Source: Clitopilus passeckerianus (taxonomy: Eukaryota > Basidiomycota > Agaricomycetes > Agaricales > Entolomataceae). Taken from it: a stretch of DNA of 64,000 nucleotides. Made by a program: the position numbers and the translations under genes. Within the stretch, counting starts at the first letter, position 1. Every line of letters starts with the position of its first letter. The notes under the pieces were generated by a model, which worked only from the letters and a program-made list of their open reading frames with translations, was not told the origin of the DNA and did not search any database. Shown here piece after piece: positions 23,489-35,044 of this stretch. Location: the NCBI GenBank assembly GCA_944990035.1, contig CALYLX010000145.1, positions 992,001 to 1,056,000 of the forward strand, written 5' to 3'.

Positions 23489-25138
23489 CTACTCTGGCAT
23501 CGACAACAAATCATTCAGAACACCTGTAATAACCTTGCAAATCTCCTTCACAATATCCTCCCCCTCGTCCGAGCCGGGCACAGGTACAACAACGCGGCGA
23601 CCGACAGAACATTCGAACTTGTCAGGGTGCCATCTCCTAATCTCTCCTTTGACGACGTCCTTCCTGCTCTTGCTTTTAATCCCTGGCCTGTCGGGGTGCA
23701 GTATGAAAGCTCCTACATTGGATGCAGTGAAGTCGAGGATGGAAGAAGGATGGAACAGCAGAGGCCAAGGAAGATCCTGGAACGTGATCCGTTGTTCTGG
23801 AGGGCAGGGGGAGTCCGCAGGGGGAGCAGGTGTGGATTTGAGGTAGTTCCATTTGGCTTCGTAAACTTCGAAGAGTTGGAGAACGTTCAAAGTCGGGTTC
23901 GGGGCGGGGGCTTGTTGGCGTTGCTGTTCTTGCCTACGACGTTCGGCTTCCTCCCTTCGTCGCTGTTCTTCCTCCATCGCCTTCCTCCGCCGTTCCCTCT
24001 CGGCTGCCTCCTCTTGCCTTCGTGCCGCCTCCTCCTGCTGCGCCTTCTCCCTGGCCGCCATCTCCTCCCTCTCGCGTATCTCCCTCTGCTTCTTGATCCA
24101 CTCCCCCAATCGATTGGTGATCTCTTCGTTCTCCATTCTCCTCTCCTCGTCCTCCCGCCGCTGGCGCTCGAAAGCAGCCTGTTTCGCGAATTTCTCTCGG
24201 GAAATATCTTCCCTGATCTTCCTCGACATAGCAGCGAGACGCTCTTCGTGTTGTTGGGGTGACATGGCTGGCTTCTTTGGCAGAGGTGGAGAATATGTTG
24301 GGAATACAGGGCGAGGAATATATTGGCGCCCTCTGTATGTGGCCTTCCCTGTCGTGGTAGTAGGTCGAGGAGTCTTGCTCGCCTTCTTCGCCATCCCACC
24401 CATTCTTCCAGGCCCGAAGCTATTCTTGATCCCGCTAGCCCGATTTCCTCCCCTAGCCAGCGCCTTCTTCTCCAAATACCTCCTCCTTCTCTCCTTCCAA
24501 TCAATCCCTCGACCATCCCAGACCTTCCCACTCTGTTCCCATGCCTCCCGTTCCTCTTTGGCGTTTTGCAGCCCTCTTTCGACATCGTCCCTCGCCGACT
24601 GTAGAGCTTTCTTCCAGTCAGTCGTTAAACCAAGGATCTCCAGTTCTTTGAGCATGATCTTGTCCTCGGCGGAAAGGCGACATTGACCGAAATAGTCGGT
24701 AGTGTCGGAAAGAAGATCAGGGATGTCAGTTACAGGTGGGGTTTGGGCGAATTTGGGTGAACTGGACTGCGGTGTAGCGAGGGTGGTGGGTTCGGGGACA
24801 TGACGAGGTGGTTTGAAAAAAGTCCCTGGCCAGGCTCCTGGTAAGAGGAATGAGGTGCTCGCCTTCCTAACCAAGACCGACTTTTGCTTCTTTTGCTGAT
24901 GATGGTGCTTAACGTAGGCGCGCCTCGCATCCTCCCTTTTAGCGCCAAGGGAAAATGAGCTCTCCTTCCTGAGGAAGGTGGGACGAGATTTGCCTAGACG
25001 GCGAGAAGTGCCGGGAAGTGGACGAGAGGGTGTTGGAGGCATGGAGACGGGAAAAGGCAACTTGAGCGGCGACGAGAATATCTTCTTGGGGGTGAGATTG
25101 TAGAGTTGCTTGATCGGAGACAGAAGAATGGAGAGCAT
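23489..25138 (-). CDS. Conserved coiled-coil protein with C-terminal RRWHPDKF motif
   Basis: A single long exon of 549 residues. The N-terminus is basic and Pro/Ser-rich (MLSILLSPIKQLYNLTPKK). A mid segment has EDKIMLKELEILGLTTDWKK. A long Arg/Glu/Lys coiled coil follows at roughly residues 310-410 (EEAARRQEEAAERERRRKAM). The C-terminus, about 110 residues, is globular: ITFQDLPWPLLFHPSSILDF, DVVKGEIRRWHPDKFE and DIVKEICKVITGVLNDLLSM. The R-WHPDKF motif and its position after a coil resemble the C-terminus of NF-kappa-B-inhibitor-like proteins and J-like folds. I infer no function from this. Both ends look complete. Confidence 0.72.
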   Translation of the reverse strand: MLSILLSPIKQLYNLTPKKIFSSPLKLPFPVSMPPTPSRPLPGTSRRLGKSRPTFLRKESSFSLGAKREDARRAYVKHHHQQKKQKSVLVRKASTSFLLPGAWPGTFFKPPRHVPEPTTLATPQSSSPKFAQTPPVTDIPDLLSDTTDYFGQCRLSAEDKIMLKELEILGLTTDWKKALQSARDDVERGLQNAKEEREAWEQSGKVWDGRGIDWKERRRRYLEKKALARGGNRASGIKNSFGPGRMGGMAKKASKTPRPTTTTGKATYRGRQYIPRPVFPTYSPPLPKKPAMSPQQHEERLAAMSRKIREDISREKFAKQAAFERQRREDEERRMENEEITNRLGEWIKKQREIREREEMAAREKAQQEEAARRQEEAAERERRRKAMEEEQRRREEAERRRQEQQRQQAPAPNPTLNVLQLFEVYEAKWNYLKSTPAPPADSPCPPEQRITFQDLPWPLLFHPSSILDFTASNVGAFILHPDRPGIKSKSRKDVVKGEIRRWHPDKFECSVGRRVVVPVPGSDEGEDIVKEICKVITGVLNDLLSMPE

Positions 25139-26240
25139 GATGGAATACTAAAAGGTCGACCTTGACGAAGAATGTAAGAAAATGCTTGTCGAATAATTGG
25201 CAATGAAACACGGCTGACGTACAATGATAGACAGCAAATTGCACCGGCTTACGTCGAGGGGTTGCGAGGTGACTTGAGGTGGTATAGAGTTGGTGGCCGT
25301 GGTAGGACGGACTTGTGATCGAACGAGGTCCAATTGACCAAGGTGGTTCAGATTCTTATACCGCATGCAGCGCCCAGAACCCTGATTCTTGAGGTTTCCC
25401 ACTGTTCTGCTGGCTCTCCGCGTAGTGTCAAATCATTCCGTTGCATTGATTGCGATCGTGGCCTGTAGAACATCGTCGAATTTCGAGCCGCGTGGAATTG
25501 GGCAAATCGAGAGAGCTCCCTGGCCATGGGGTCAATTTTAGTGATGCTCGTCTTATCCATTTGAACTTCATTATCTATGTCGAAAATTTCTGAGCGGGTT
25601 GGCTTCATTTGATGGGTCGCTTTGGCCGGTCCGGTTCAATGGGTGCGGCCAGAATGAAGTTTGCGCGTTGGTGGCAACTTGAATGCTGAGCCCTCATGCA
25701 GCGAGTAAAGCAGAAGCCACAGAGAGGCAATTGCTTCACATTACGATAGTTGATAATCTGCATTTGCAACGGTTAGGCCGCCGATTGAGGACCTATGAAG
25801 GCATTGGACTGATGTGGCATGCATCCAACCACGCGTCAGACGCGTCTCTTTGCCCTGCAACACTTCAAATGACAGGTCCCGGGATTTGTACTTCGCTTTG
25901 ACGCGTCGCAACACGTCGTAAGAGGCGCTGCCACTGCCACAGGCCATGTAACCTTGGTGTCCTTGTATGGCGAACAATGCCATCACCTTGATCTCCTCAA
26001 AAGGAAGTGTACGCATCAAAGTATAACGCTTGTCCACTTGGTGTCACAGTGACGAGAAACACAAAAGACAGCACAAGGAGGTGACATTGTTGATTGGTTT
26101 GGCCGGGTATAAGAGGAGGCTGTGGGTACAGATGCCTTCTCAACATTCAATCCACTCCCAGTCAGCTTCTGCTTTACGCTCTTACATACGACCTAAATAT
26201 CTGAATCAGACCCATACCACCCGGCCGTGAAAGAATAATT
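25139..26240. other. Divergent intergenic region
   Basis: About 1.1 kb between two divergent genes. A TATA-like GGTATAAG lies near 26106, about 135 bp before the ATG at 26241. No gene seen. Confidence 0.45.
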
Positions 26241-26957
26241 ATGCTTACCAGATACCAGCGCCAACTTGCACAACAAGCAGGAGGGATAGCCCCACACCGG
26301 CCCCATCTCCAAACCCACCAACCCACAGTTCTCTCTCCTTCGCCTCTAAGACGCAGTGGCACGATACAACAAGTGACTCCCTCTGCGACTGGTCTTGGGA
26401 CCCATACGCGGTGGATACGCCCTCATGAGGACGACGAGGACATGAACCTAATCCCCGATGAAGAGGATGACCCTTCGACTGAGTTAGATCCGAACGAAGC
26501 AGAGGCGGGTATGTCCAATGGACTCGCACGATACATGACTCCTGCCAATCCGATATCCCTTGAAACGCCTGCTGCACCACAGAAGCCTCAACGCGTATCG
26601 AACGGCCTTCCGGGGCCTCTGCCACCGAAGTGGAACCTCGGGGAAACTAGTACCCAACCGAGTCAGCAACCCACTGAGTCAGACTTGTCCAGTCTCTTGA
26701 CCATCCCGGAGGAACCTACCTTTATCATCGGCCATGGCTTTTCTCCCGCTATCCAATCAGGAATGACCAACCTTCGGTCTCCCATTCAGCTGACATCCCC
26801 TGGAAGAACCCTTCAAGTTGAGATGATGCGAAAGGCTTTAGGTCCGGAGGGTACGGAACTCCTCGACGGCAAGGGAAGGCAAATGTATGTCAAGACTGAA
26901 GTCGGAGACCAGGCAACAGATGCTTCATCTTCTCAAGTTATTGCTATGATGGAATGA
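26241..26957 (+). CDS. Hypothetical disordered protein, 238 residues
   Basis: A single exon beginning MLTRYQRQLAQQAGGIAPHR and ending at a TGA. It is rich in Pro, Ser, Thr and Gln with an acidic patch (PHEDDEDMNLIPDEEDDP). The only order-like parts are EEPTFIIGHGFSPAIQSGMT and QVEMMRKALGPEGTELL. No signal peptide or membrane helix. I do not recognise the family. Coding status rests on the length of the frame and its balanced composition. Confidence 0.55.
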   Translation: MLTRYQRQLAQQAGGIAPHRPHLQTHQPTVLSPSPLRRSGTIQQVTPSATGLGTHTRWIRPHEDDEDMNLIPDEEDDPSTELDPNEAEAGMSNGLARYMTPANPISLETPAAPQKPQRVSNGLPGPLPPKWNLGETSTQPSQQPTESDLSSLLTIPEEPTFIIGHGFSPAIQSGMTNLRSPIQLTSPGRTLQVEMMRKALGPEGTELLDGKGRQMYVKTEVGDQATDASSSQVIAMME

Positions 26958-27418
26958 GGACTGGTCACTGAAATGGACAGTCGTAATAACGTATGATGTA
27001 CTCACGTCGTATACCCATGTTTCTCGGATATTATTGAATATTAATAGCCATCTTAAGGATTCGAACTAGCCAGAAGGTGCCAGAAGGGCCACAGTATATT
27101 CAACGACTCGTATGGCTTGGTATTTTTGGGCGATTCGAGTTGCTCGGCGACGGTGGATGGCTGTAGGAGACTCGGAGGTTCAAACGTTGAAGCCCTGTGG
27201 CTGTGAACCTCCTTCGCTTCGTCCACCACCAACCAGCGTCTCATCAGGGTTCCACTCAATTTTATAGACATAACCAAAGCAACATAGCTCGGATAACATA
27301 TCAAGATGAAAACATATACAGAAAGCGACGCAAATAGAGATCAAGCTCTATGCTCTAGATCAACGAAAATCAGGCCCAGAATATCAATAGCATGCATCGT
27401 TAGAACGTGGCTCTTCCT
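26958..27418. other. Intergenic, convergent 3' flanks
   Basis: No gene seen. A tRNA-like T-arm string near 27055 was checked and rejected. Confidence 0.5.
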
Positions 27419-28787
27419 TCAATGCAATTGACACATGTTGAAGAATCGCTCTCGCGCATTGACGCGCAATGAGGATCTTTTGTATGGAAAGTCAATAGTC
27501 TGCTGGATGAATCAGTACCCGTGCATATGGAGACATGACTTGTCTTACCGTAGCCAACGCATATCCTGCGACTGCGGCTGCCTTGTTGATAGCGATGTTA
27601 CTTGCCTTGGGTTCTCCAACGACTCTCAACGTCCTGGGCTCATCCAAGAACGAGAAATGGGCTAGCGAACGCAGCCACACCTCAGCTGGTGAGTTGGAAT
27701 TGTCAGTAGTTTTTTTTTCTCATCTCTGAATGAAGAACTTACATCTTCCATTACCCAGGAACCTCTCTTCGCCAACTAGGACATGGATCCCTCGATCCCA
27801 GTTCCCACAGGGCACCTCCTCCGGGAAGTGCTCTGCGACGTGATTTTCTTTGAGCCAAACAAGCTCCACATACCCCATGAGCTCGCCATCCCAGCTCATA
27901 ATCAACGGAAGAACTCCGGGATCAGCGAGCAACGTCTTGAGATACTCTTTATGTTTCTCCAGTGTTCCCTCCTCTCCCCAGGCAGCATTAACGCGCTCGT
28001 CATTATGCCACCTATGGAAGGCTGCGAGGTGAGGCGATACTCCTGGCTGGTCTCCAAGTGCCTCGAGGTCGAAGGCGGTAAACTCGAGAGTTTCTCCGTG
28101 CGCCACGCTATACCTGGTGTATAACAACTGACCTTGCCTGGGCTTTGGCGGACGAAGAGGGTGGGCCGCAATAACTAGGTCGTTGCGGGTAAACGACGGC
28201 ACGCTTGGGAAGGACGGTCTCGGGGACCTAAGCCATCCTCTGGAATGGAAGCTGGTGGTTCCCGCGCCCTGCCAAAAGGCTGCTCTGGATAAGAAAATGA
28301 CGCCCTTCATTTCTTCCAGAGCCTTCGTTCCTTGGTACAACCGACCGAGACCGGTGGTGAGTAAATAAAATACCACATCTTCTCCATTGGAAATTGACGA
28401 GAGTCGGATAGGGAGATGTTCAGAGTCCTTGTTGGTGATGAAGAGGACGTAGATGACTACCCATACGTCTGCAATGGGGACGTCGCTGGTGGTGACGGGA
28501 GCAAAAAGCTCGACGGCGTTGGCTCGCGGGATATGTGTTGTCTGAGCTTCGAATGGGGTACGCACTGCGGCAATTTCCAGAGCTAGAGCGGTATCTGTAA
28601 CTCTATACCGGCATATTGCCCGTCCTTGTACCTGTAGCTCGACGAACCCGTCCTTCATAGTCAAGGCTGTGACTTGTTCTCCCGTAGGAAGTACCAAAAC
28701 TGGGTCGTTTTTGGCTAGCTTCGCAGGAGAAATATGCCTCCGAATATCGTGGAGCCTCCTATTCGCTGCGGTAGTGGCCGAATTCAT
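27419..28787 (-). CDS. Siderophore-type N-acyltransferase (GNAT, IucB/SidF/SidL-like)
   Basis: Three exons: a long first exon from ATG 28787, then pieces joined by GT..AG introns near 27735-27690 and 27550-27510. The C-terminal GNAT domain has the IucB-type pattern: HRWHNDERVNAAWGEEGTLE, PLIMSWDGELMGYVELVWLK, ENHVAEHF, NWDRGIHVLVGEERFLG, then SEVWLRSLAHFSFLDEPRTL, RVVGEPKASNIAINKAAAVA, and an end DFPYKRSSLRVNARERFF. Fungal members acylate N5-hydroxyornithine using acyl-CoA for hydroxamate siderophores, in cytosol or peroxisomes. The N-terminal half (VLPTGEQVTALTMKDGFVEL) is the usual extra domain. No ferrichrome NRPS or ornithine monooxygenase is in the window, so which siderophore it serves is unknown. 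Confidence 0.85.
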
Positions 28788-29178
28788 TTTTTGCTTAGCT
28801 GCGGGTCCTCAGAATGCTTAAACGCAGGCTGAGTTTCGGTGGGTGGGAGGGAGAGTTGGGCTTCTATTCGGGAAACTACGTGTTGCTATCTGATAAGATT
28901 TTCAAGCAACATCAATGACGCCGCTTAACCTCATCATATCAGATAAATGATTCTATGGATCATCCTACCTGGATCCACATGGTGAAATTTTATTTTTTGC
29001 TTCTGCCGAAAAGGCCAAGCCTGAGAAAATGGTGGTTCAGATAGATATATTTAAACATCTCGACATTTAAGTTACTTGGATATACAGGAACCGGTACATA
29101 GATAACTTTAAGATAGTAATAAAAAGCCCGGAAAACTCCCAACGTTGAACCATTACATCTCCAGGGTACATCTAAGCC
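28788..29178. other. Intergenic
   Basis: Promoter side of the acyltransferase and 3' side of the permease. No gene seen. Confidence 0.5.
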
Positions 29179-31129
29179 TCAAAGCCTTCCCCGGAGTTTA
29201 ACCTCCAGCGTCCTGAACGGCACGTATAAAACCAAACTTAACACGAATGCCAGCTCAAACCCTATATCACCCGTGCCCGCTTTGGCAATCGGGCCGACAA
29301 ACCAGACTTGATCCATGGAAGGAATCACCAGGCCAAAGCTCGCAATGCCAGCTGCTAATGCAGCAAGTCCGGTGGGCAGGAGCTTAGGTTGATTCCATTG
29401 CGAGATGTCGTATTCTGAGGGATCGTTCTTTCGGAATACGAGGTGTTCCATGAGGACGATGGCGGCATAGGCCGACGCCCAATATCCGATCAAACCGAGG
29501 AAGTTCGTGAGGGTTTCGTAGAATTTGTGTTGTCCGACGATCGCAAGGACGATGACGCTATAGAGGAAACATGTGTTTTAGCATCCATGAGCTTGCAGCA
29601 AAGGTATGTTTGGACTTACATGGCAGTTGCTACAATGGAGAAGACATATCGGGGGACAGCCACCAGGAAGGGTAGGAAGATTTGCATGTTCAACGAGACG
29701 GAGTAGAATGTTGCGGCCATGTTGCCTGCCACTGACAAGCTCAGCAGAACCGTCAAGAACTTGCCGAATCCCTTTGCTGGCGAGAGCATGGCCTCGAGTA
29801 AACCACCAACATTGCCCCCTGCGTAGGCAGCGTCCCAGCTAGGGACGTTGGTAATTACGCAGGCGACGGCAACACCAAGGACTTGAAGCGGGATGATCGG
29901 GAGAAGGAAGCCGACGTAGGAATAAAGGAAGATCTTCCAGCTGCAGGAAAACTCTATCAGACGGAAGGATACGGCAGAGGCCATTCGCCTACTAACCTGG
30001 GAACGCTGGGCCTGAAGTACGTCGTGAAGTCGGAACTGAGTGCAGAATACGTCACGGTGAAGCCAGCAAGAGTCGATGCAAAGCTCAGGACTTGGGCAGC
30101 CGTTGCAGGTTCAGGAGCCGGAACATTCGCCAGGTGCTTGCCCCCAAGTCCAAGGGCGACCACGAAGGAAATGACAACTGGTATCCATGCTACACGTTCA
30201 TACCTGAGGGGAAGGCGTGTGAGTCCAGACCATTGAGGGCGTGGAACCGGCTAACTGACCAGTTGAGGACCTTGTATCCGCAGAAGGATACAAGAAGCGA
30301 GACAAGAGCAATGATGACAATTCCGACCCTATAAGAAGTAGGACCATGAGCATTCGGGTTTCCGGGGAGAAGATGCCTTGTACGCACGACCAACTAAGAT
30401 TACCGTCTGCCACACTTGACAAAGCCTGTCCGCCCAGGATACCATTCAATGTTGAAAACCCAAGCATAACCGTCAAGTTGAGGATGCATGGTAGAATAAC
30501 GCCAAAATATCTGCGCAACGAATCATTTCAGCTGCCAGAGCGCCAAGAGAGTCGATATTGACGAACCCGAAAGAATATCTTGATATTATCATTTGTCTCA
30601 TTCCCAATTTGGGGCCCCATGTAGTACTAAAAAACCCAAGTCAGCACGGAGGAGATGACACATCTCTAATTAAGAACTCACAAGTATGCTGGTGGGATGG
30701 CACACAACAGTTCGAAGAACAGGATGATGAGGCACGAATCACGAAGACCCAAGCCAAAAATGACTGGTCCAAGTGTTCCAGCGGAGAACCTGAGAAGCTA
30801 TTCAGCAGCAAACCTTCGTACACAAAGCGAGTTGCTTACGATAGGATGTTGCAGTTTGACGAGAACCATATGAAGAAGATTTTGCTGTAGTGTGTATCTG
30901 TACGGTCTTCGTATGGCACCGGCTGTATTCCTGCAACGTGCTTAGATGAACGGCTTGACAACAAGCGGAAAGATGTCAACATACCTCGAGATTCCACACC
31001 CCACGTCCTCAGGCGCTTGCTGAAACCCGCGAACCGATTTGAACTTCCTAGGCTAACCTCGTCAACCCATTCCTTGGAGCTATCCTTCTCAAAGTCCTTG
31101 GGGGACCCCAAATTGTACTTGCTGCTCAT
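29179..31129 (-). CDS. Purine/cytosine permease, NCS1 family (Fcy2-like)
   Basis: A multi-exon membrane transporter beginning MSSKYNLGSPKDFEK. The N-terminal cytosolic part has the family features: GVESRGIQPVPYEDRTDTHY after splicing, followed by a membrane segment with SAGTLGPV. Further helices include LPCILNLTVMLGFSTLNGIL with GGQALSSVADGNLSW, RVGIVIIALVSLLVSFCGYK with VLNW, VLSFASTLAGFTVTYSALSS with DFTTYF, YVGFLLPIIPLQVLGVAVAC and NFLGLIGYWASAYAAIVLME. About 12 hydrophobic segments can be counted. Fcy2-type carriers take up cytosine, adenine and hypoxanthine with protons at the plasma membrane. Exact intron borders in the middle were not all fixed. The last exon ends LEVKLRGRL. Confidence 0.88.
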
Positions 31130-32666
31130 GGTATCAGGCAGGCTACGGTGCCAGAGCAAGGTACGTGAAGGGAGTGCGAGGATGTCAAGGGCATCATCTC
31201 AGCGTTGGTCCATATAATTTTATGTCACTCGAGTCAGGGCCCAAATGAATGCGATCGTGACGATCACATAATTTGTTTGAACATTTTATCGATGGACGGC
31301 TATCACGCGGCAACATCCTCGAGACGGCCAAGCAATAGCCAAGGGACCTCGTGTAGACTGTATACATGAAACTGTAGCTCTTACGCCACACTGTGTGGTC
31401 AATCGTTACGAATCAGGGACCCTGCTCGCAAGAATTTCGAAGCCCCAAGCTCCTCGAGTCGCTGAACAGATATGGCCAGTCAGTCATACAAGGGACCGGA
31501 GCTCCGCCAGTCTAGACTTAGGCGGAAGTAAATCTGTGCTTGTCAAGCGTTTACCGATGGTGTGGGTGAGGAACATACGGTCTGATTCGGTGGATATCAG
31601 TAACCATTGCACGCACCCTGCTATTATAGCTGGATTTCCTGGTTCACAAGGGACCCACGGAGCGAAATGGACGGGACTTCAAGGCCACCGTTGTCCCTTC
31701 AATCCAATTCAACCGGTCTGCTGAACAATTTTTCCTCAAAGAACATCATCACCTGAGTCTCCCAATTCAACGCATTTATCATTCTGGCTCCCGAGGTGGC
31801 GGTGCTAGCAGGCTCACCTTCTTCTTTGACAGACACTCCATGCCTCCATGCCAAAGGTTGCTAGGCATTTTGAATGCGCACGCATGAGCAGCCAACATGG
31901 AGCGGATGAGTACGACCAGAGTACGGCGAGTTTCTTAAGTTAGCATGGCTATGTGACAGGTATCACAAACCGGTCCCAACAACTTGTGTATTTTACCCAC
32001 CATGGTGGCACCATCCCTACCTACCAACTAAATGACGACACGAGGACTCGCACTAAATTTTGAAGGGAAAGGCCCCCTCCCCTTCTAACTTAACTGCCAT
32101 GAGACGTTCACCTACCCCATGAACACGGTATGTTTCCGCCTCAGGAACCGGTTCAGTTAACTCACAGCTCGATGTGGCGCGGTGCTTCTGTAAAGTGCAT
32201 GCCCCTTGTGCCTTTGGACAGCATACATAGGCCAGTCGAAGGCTGGTAAATCCTTGGAGAAACTTTCAGGCAACCTCTGCCGACGGCTCACTGACGCTCT
32301 GTCCACGTCTTCCCAGCCCTACCTCTCCATCAGCTCGTCCGACAATCGTGCTACAGTCGCCTACCATCGGCGGTCGCTGCTCCTGTACGGGAACCATTTC
32401 AACTGCCTTGGGGCGTGAATGGCTTCCTGCTTGTACCTAGTAGGTTGACATCACAGTTTACATCCTTGCAAGTTGACTTGATCGTTAATTATTATTATTA
32501 TTTTCAGCTGCTGGACCCAGCTGCACTGACTGGCACCTCTACCCTGGCAATCAGGGGCCCTGCAGGAGACCTGGTCCGAGCTTCATAAACAAGTGACAGC
32601 TGCCTTGTTTCCTTCTCATCTCGACATTGACTGAGGGCGAACACCCTCGGAACACACACCCTCAAA

Positions 32667-32896
32667 ATGATCGCCTCTCCTTCAACCCCAATCTTTGACT
32701 ACCTCTGCGAGGAGATGACCAGACGCTACGGATAAGCTCTGTCTGAAAGGGCGCGACGCTGCGACCTTGAAAACCCCAGCTGCCATCTGCGTGTATAGGT
32801 TTCATCCTGCCGACTTTGGTCGTCCTGGTCTACACGTTCATTAAGGCCTGCAGGGGAACACTACACTTCTGGAGAAGGTTCTCCTGGGGCGTGTAA
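32667..32896 (+). other. Candidate small single-helix membrane protein with a GA-AG intron
   Basis: ATG at 32667 reads MIASPSTPIFDYLCEEMTRR YG. If 32731-32798 (68 nt, starting GATAAG, ending TATAG) is removed, it continues smoothly as FILPTLVVLVYTFIKACRG and TLHFWRRFSWGV, then stop. The product would be a 53-residue protein with one membrane helix. The donor is GA, not GT, so this is either a rare intron, a splice-site mutation or chance. Not a firm gene call. Confidence 0.3.
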
Positions 32897-33632
32897 TCTA
32901 TTGCAGCTGCCGCGGCCTCTTTTTCGACCTCATGCGTTCCCAACGCTGCAATACTGTCCTGGTTGGCATTCGACAATGAGTGACGCTACTCCCAAGCTCA
33001 ACACCTCAGCCTCACCTTGCTTGTGCAAAACAACGTGCCGATGCGTTATCACATCTCTTCCTCACAATCTACCCGCTTGACCTTACAGCCTACAGCACCA
33101 TACATGTATACGTGTTCTTCGATGATAATGGGTTTTTGCCGCCCCCTCTGCATACGTCTCTTCTGTACTACTAATGTCGCTCATTTTTCCAGGCCTATTC
33201 AATGGCGCCTCCCTCTCATAAGTCTCCCTAGTGTCTACGAAGTCGTTCTCGAGATAATTAAGGTCAGAGCAAGAAACCAGCAAAAGATCAACCCATCCAA
33301 GCTTCTCTTAGCAGATGTTGTCATAAGGTTCGTGAACGGTGTAACTTAGAGGTTTCTCCTGCTATTTGTTCTCCTCGCCATATCGGGGAGGGGCATGGTG
33401 ATAACGATTCAGAACAGTCCTAACGGTCTAGAAAGGGCCAAGACCTTACTAGCTACGTGAATGTAGGGTATAGTGATGGGCGGTATTACCATAGGCGTGG
33501 GGTCCGGTAGCAAAAATAAATTAAAACTAATTAATTAATTCGATCGAGAGAGGGAAAAAAATAATTCAAGCACAAGCATTCCGAGTGCAAAAGAGGTGTT
33601 AGATGCCTCTCAGAGTGTTGCAATTCTCGAGC

Positions 33633-33817
33633 GCGGCGCCTCCGGCACGGCCGTGTTATATTAAATCGCTTTGACGATGCAAAGCGCTGGCTCAAATGGG
33701 GTATTCATGTTGTCGCCTTCTTTTCTGATTTTGGTTTTGAAGAGTCAAAGATAGGACAGATTCGGGCACCTTTGGACATTTTAGAACCTACCAGACCACG
33801 AGAGCGGCGCCTCCGGC
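33633..33817. repeat. Two copies of a GC-rich 14-mer in AT-rich DNA
   Basis: GCGGCGCCTCCGGC occurs at 33633-33646 and 33804-33817. A related CGCGCTTCGCGCCTCCG lies at about 34174. The flanks are AT-rich. The element is near-palindromic (GGCGCC core). Confidence 0.6.
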
Positions 33818-34959
33818 GCGGTACACATGCACGTAGGCTCGGAAATCTATCCCGAGCCAACGGATTCCCCGACTTCAAGTTCATAGTAATTGCCTAAATT
33901 TCTTTGGGAATTTCTTCGTTAGGACTGACATTTAGTACGTCACTCAATCTGGTGGCTTGTAACACCCAACGTGCTGAAGGTGCTATTTTTCGAAACGCGG
34001 TTCGTGCGACACACAGCCCAAACTACCGCTTCAGCTGCAAAAAGCAATATTCACGCGTTGAGGCTTATTTTATCTCATAATTACGCATCTTAGTGTTATG
34101 CACCGCATGTACAGAAGCATTTCGGCTTCGAATACCATGTTTGGATGTGTTCACGGCCAAGTTTTTTCTCAAGACGCGCTTCGCGCCTCCGACCAACCCA
34201 AACCATCACTGTGGTCGCGCATTTGACTATCAGCGCGTCTGTACGCGGTTTGAAGGCAGGATCGCGTCGGTATCTACATCTTTAGCCCTCAATTAACTAC
34301 TTCTACTGATTATCCACCCAGCCTACGGCGAACGCGCTTGCCAATTCGCAGGAACAACGAGCCAAGGTTTTGAGGACACTGATTGGTTGAAGCAAATAAA
34401 TAGTCTAAATGGAGTAGGTCAAATTCAAACTCAGTTAGGTCCTAACAAGCCCACACCTATGGTTATTCCGCCCTTACTCACTTGAATGGAATAAACCATT
34501 GGTAGAGTCGATCGGACTTGGAAATGAACCAATCAGTTCCAATCTTTCACCCTGTTCATGACTATGTTTTGATCTGAATCTCGAGGTCTTGTACCTCCTT
34601 CAGAGTTGCCTCAGTGACTGCCCGCAAACGAGCGATGGCGATCAATACCATGTCAATGGTGACGCAGGTTCAACCTCCCTTGACATGTTCCGAACCCCCC
34701 GCTCCCCAACCGGAACAGACTCCGAAATTCAAATCGCAGGTAGGACCAGCATCTTCTTCGAGAAATTCTATGAAAATACATCTGCACCCCGTGAAGCCAT
34801 ACCGTGTCCCCTTGTGACGCGTATTTAGAGGTTGACGAGGCAACGTCGCCGAAGCTGGACCCCTCCGTTGGACCTCGAAGAGTCTACCCAATCTCGCATT
34901 TTAAGCGCCTTAAACTGTGACCGAGATTGCTCAAGGACCCACGGGTGTAATCACTTGCT

Positions 34960-34965
34960 TATAAA
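34960..34965 (+). promoter_or_regulatory. TATA box of the BTB gene
   Basis: TATAAA about 80 bp before the ATG at 35045, inside GCTTATAAACTACC. Spacing fits a fungal core promoter. Confidence 0.45.
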
Positions 34966-35044
34966 CTACCACGGGGCCGCCATATCTCAGCATTACAGCA
35001 TTCTCAGACATTTCTCAACCTATCCAGTGACAGCTACTGGCAGC

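Larger units (their letters stand above)
31130..35044. other. Gene-poor region
   Basis: About 3.9 kb with only short, unsupported frames. It holds a candidate small membrane protein (32667-32896), two copies of a GC-rich 14-mer (33633 and 33804) and AT-rich stretches around 33510-33560. Frames near 34635-34920 look partly coding but could not be completed. No intact transposon genes were seen. Confidence 0.5.

Noticed and set aside
23627..24686. Long plus-strand frames opposite the coiled-coil gene
   Set aside because: Antisense shadow of Arg/Glu-rich codons; the minus frame is longer, has start and stop, and shows domain structure.
27050..27130. tRNA on the minus strand suggested by a T-arm-like GTTCGAATCC
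   Set aside because: No matching acceptor stem, D-arm or anticodon arm could be built around it.
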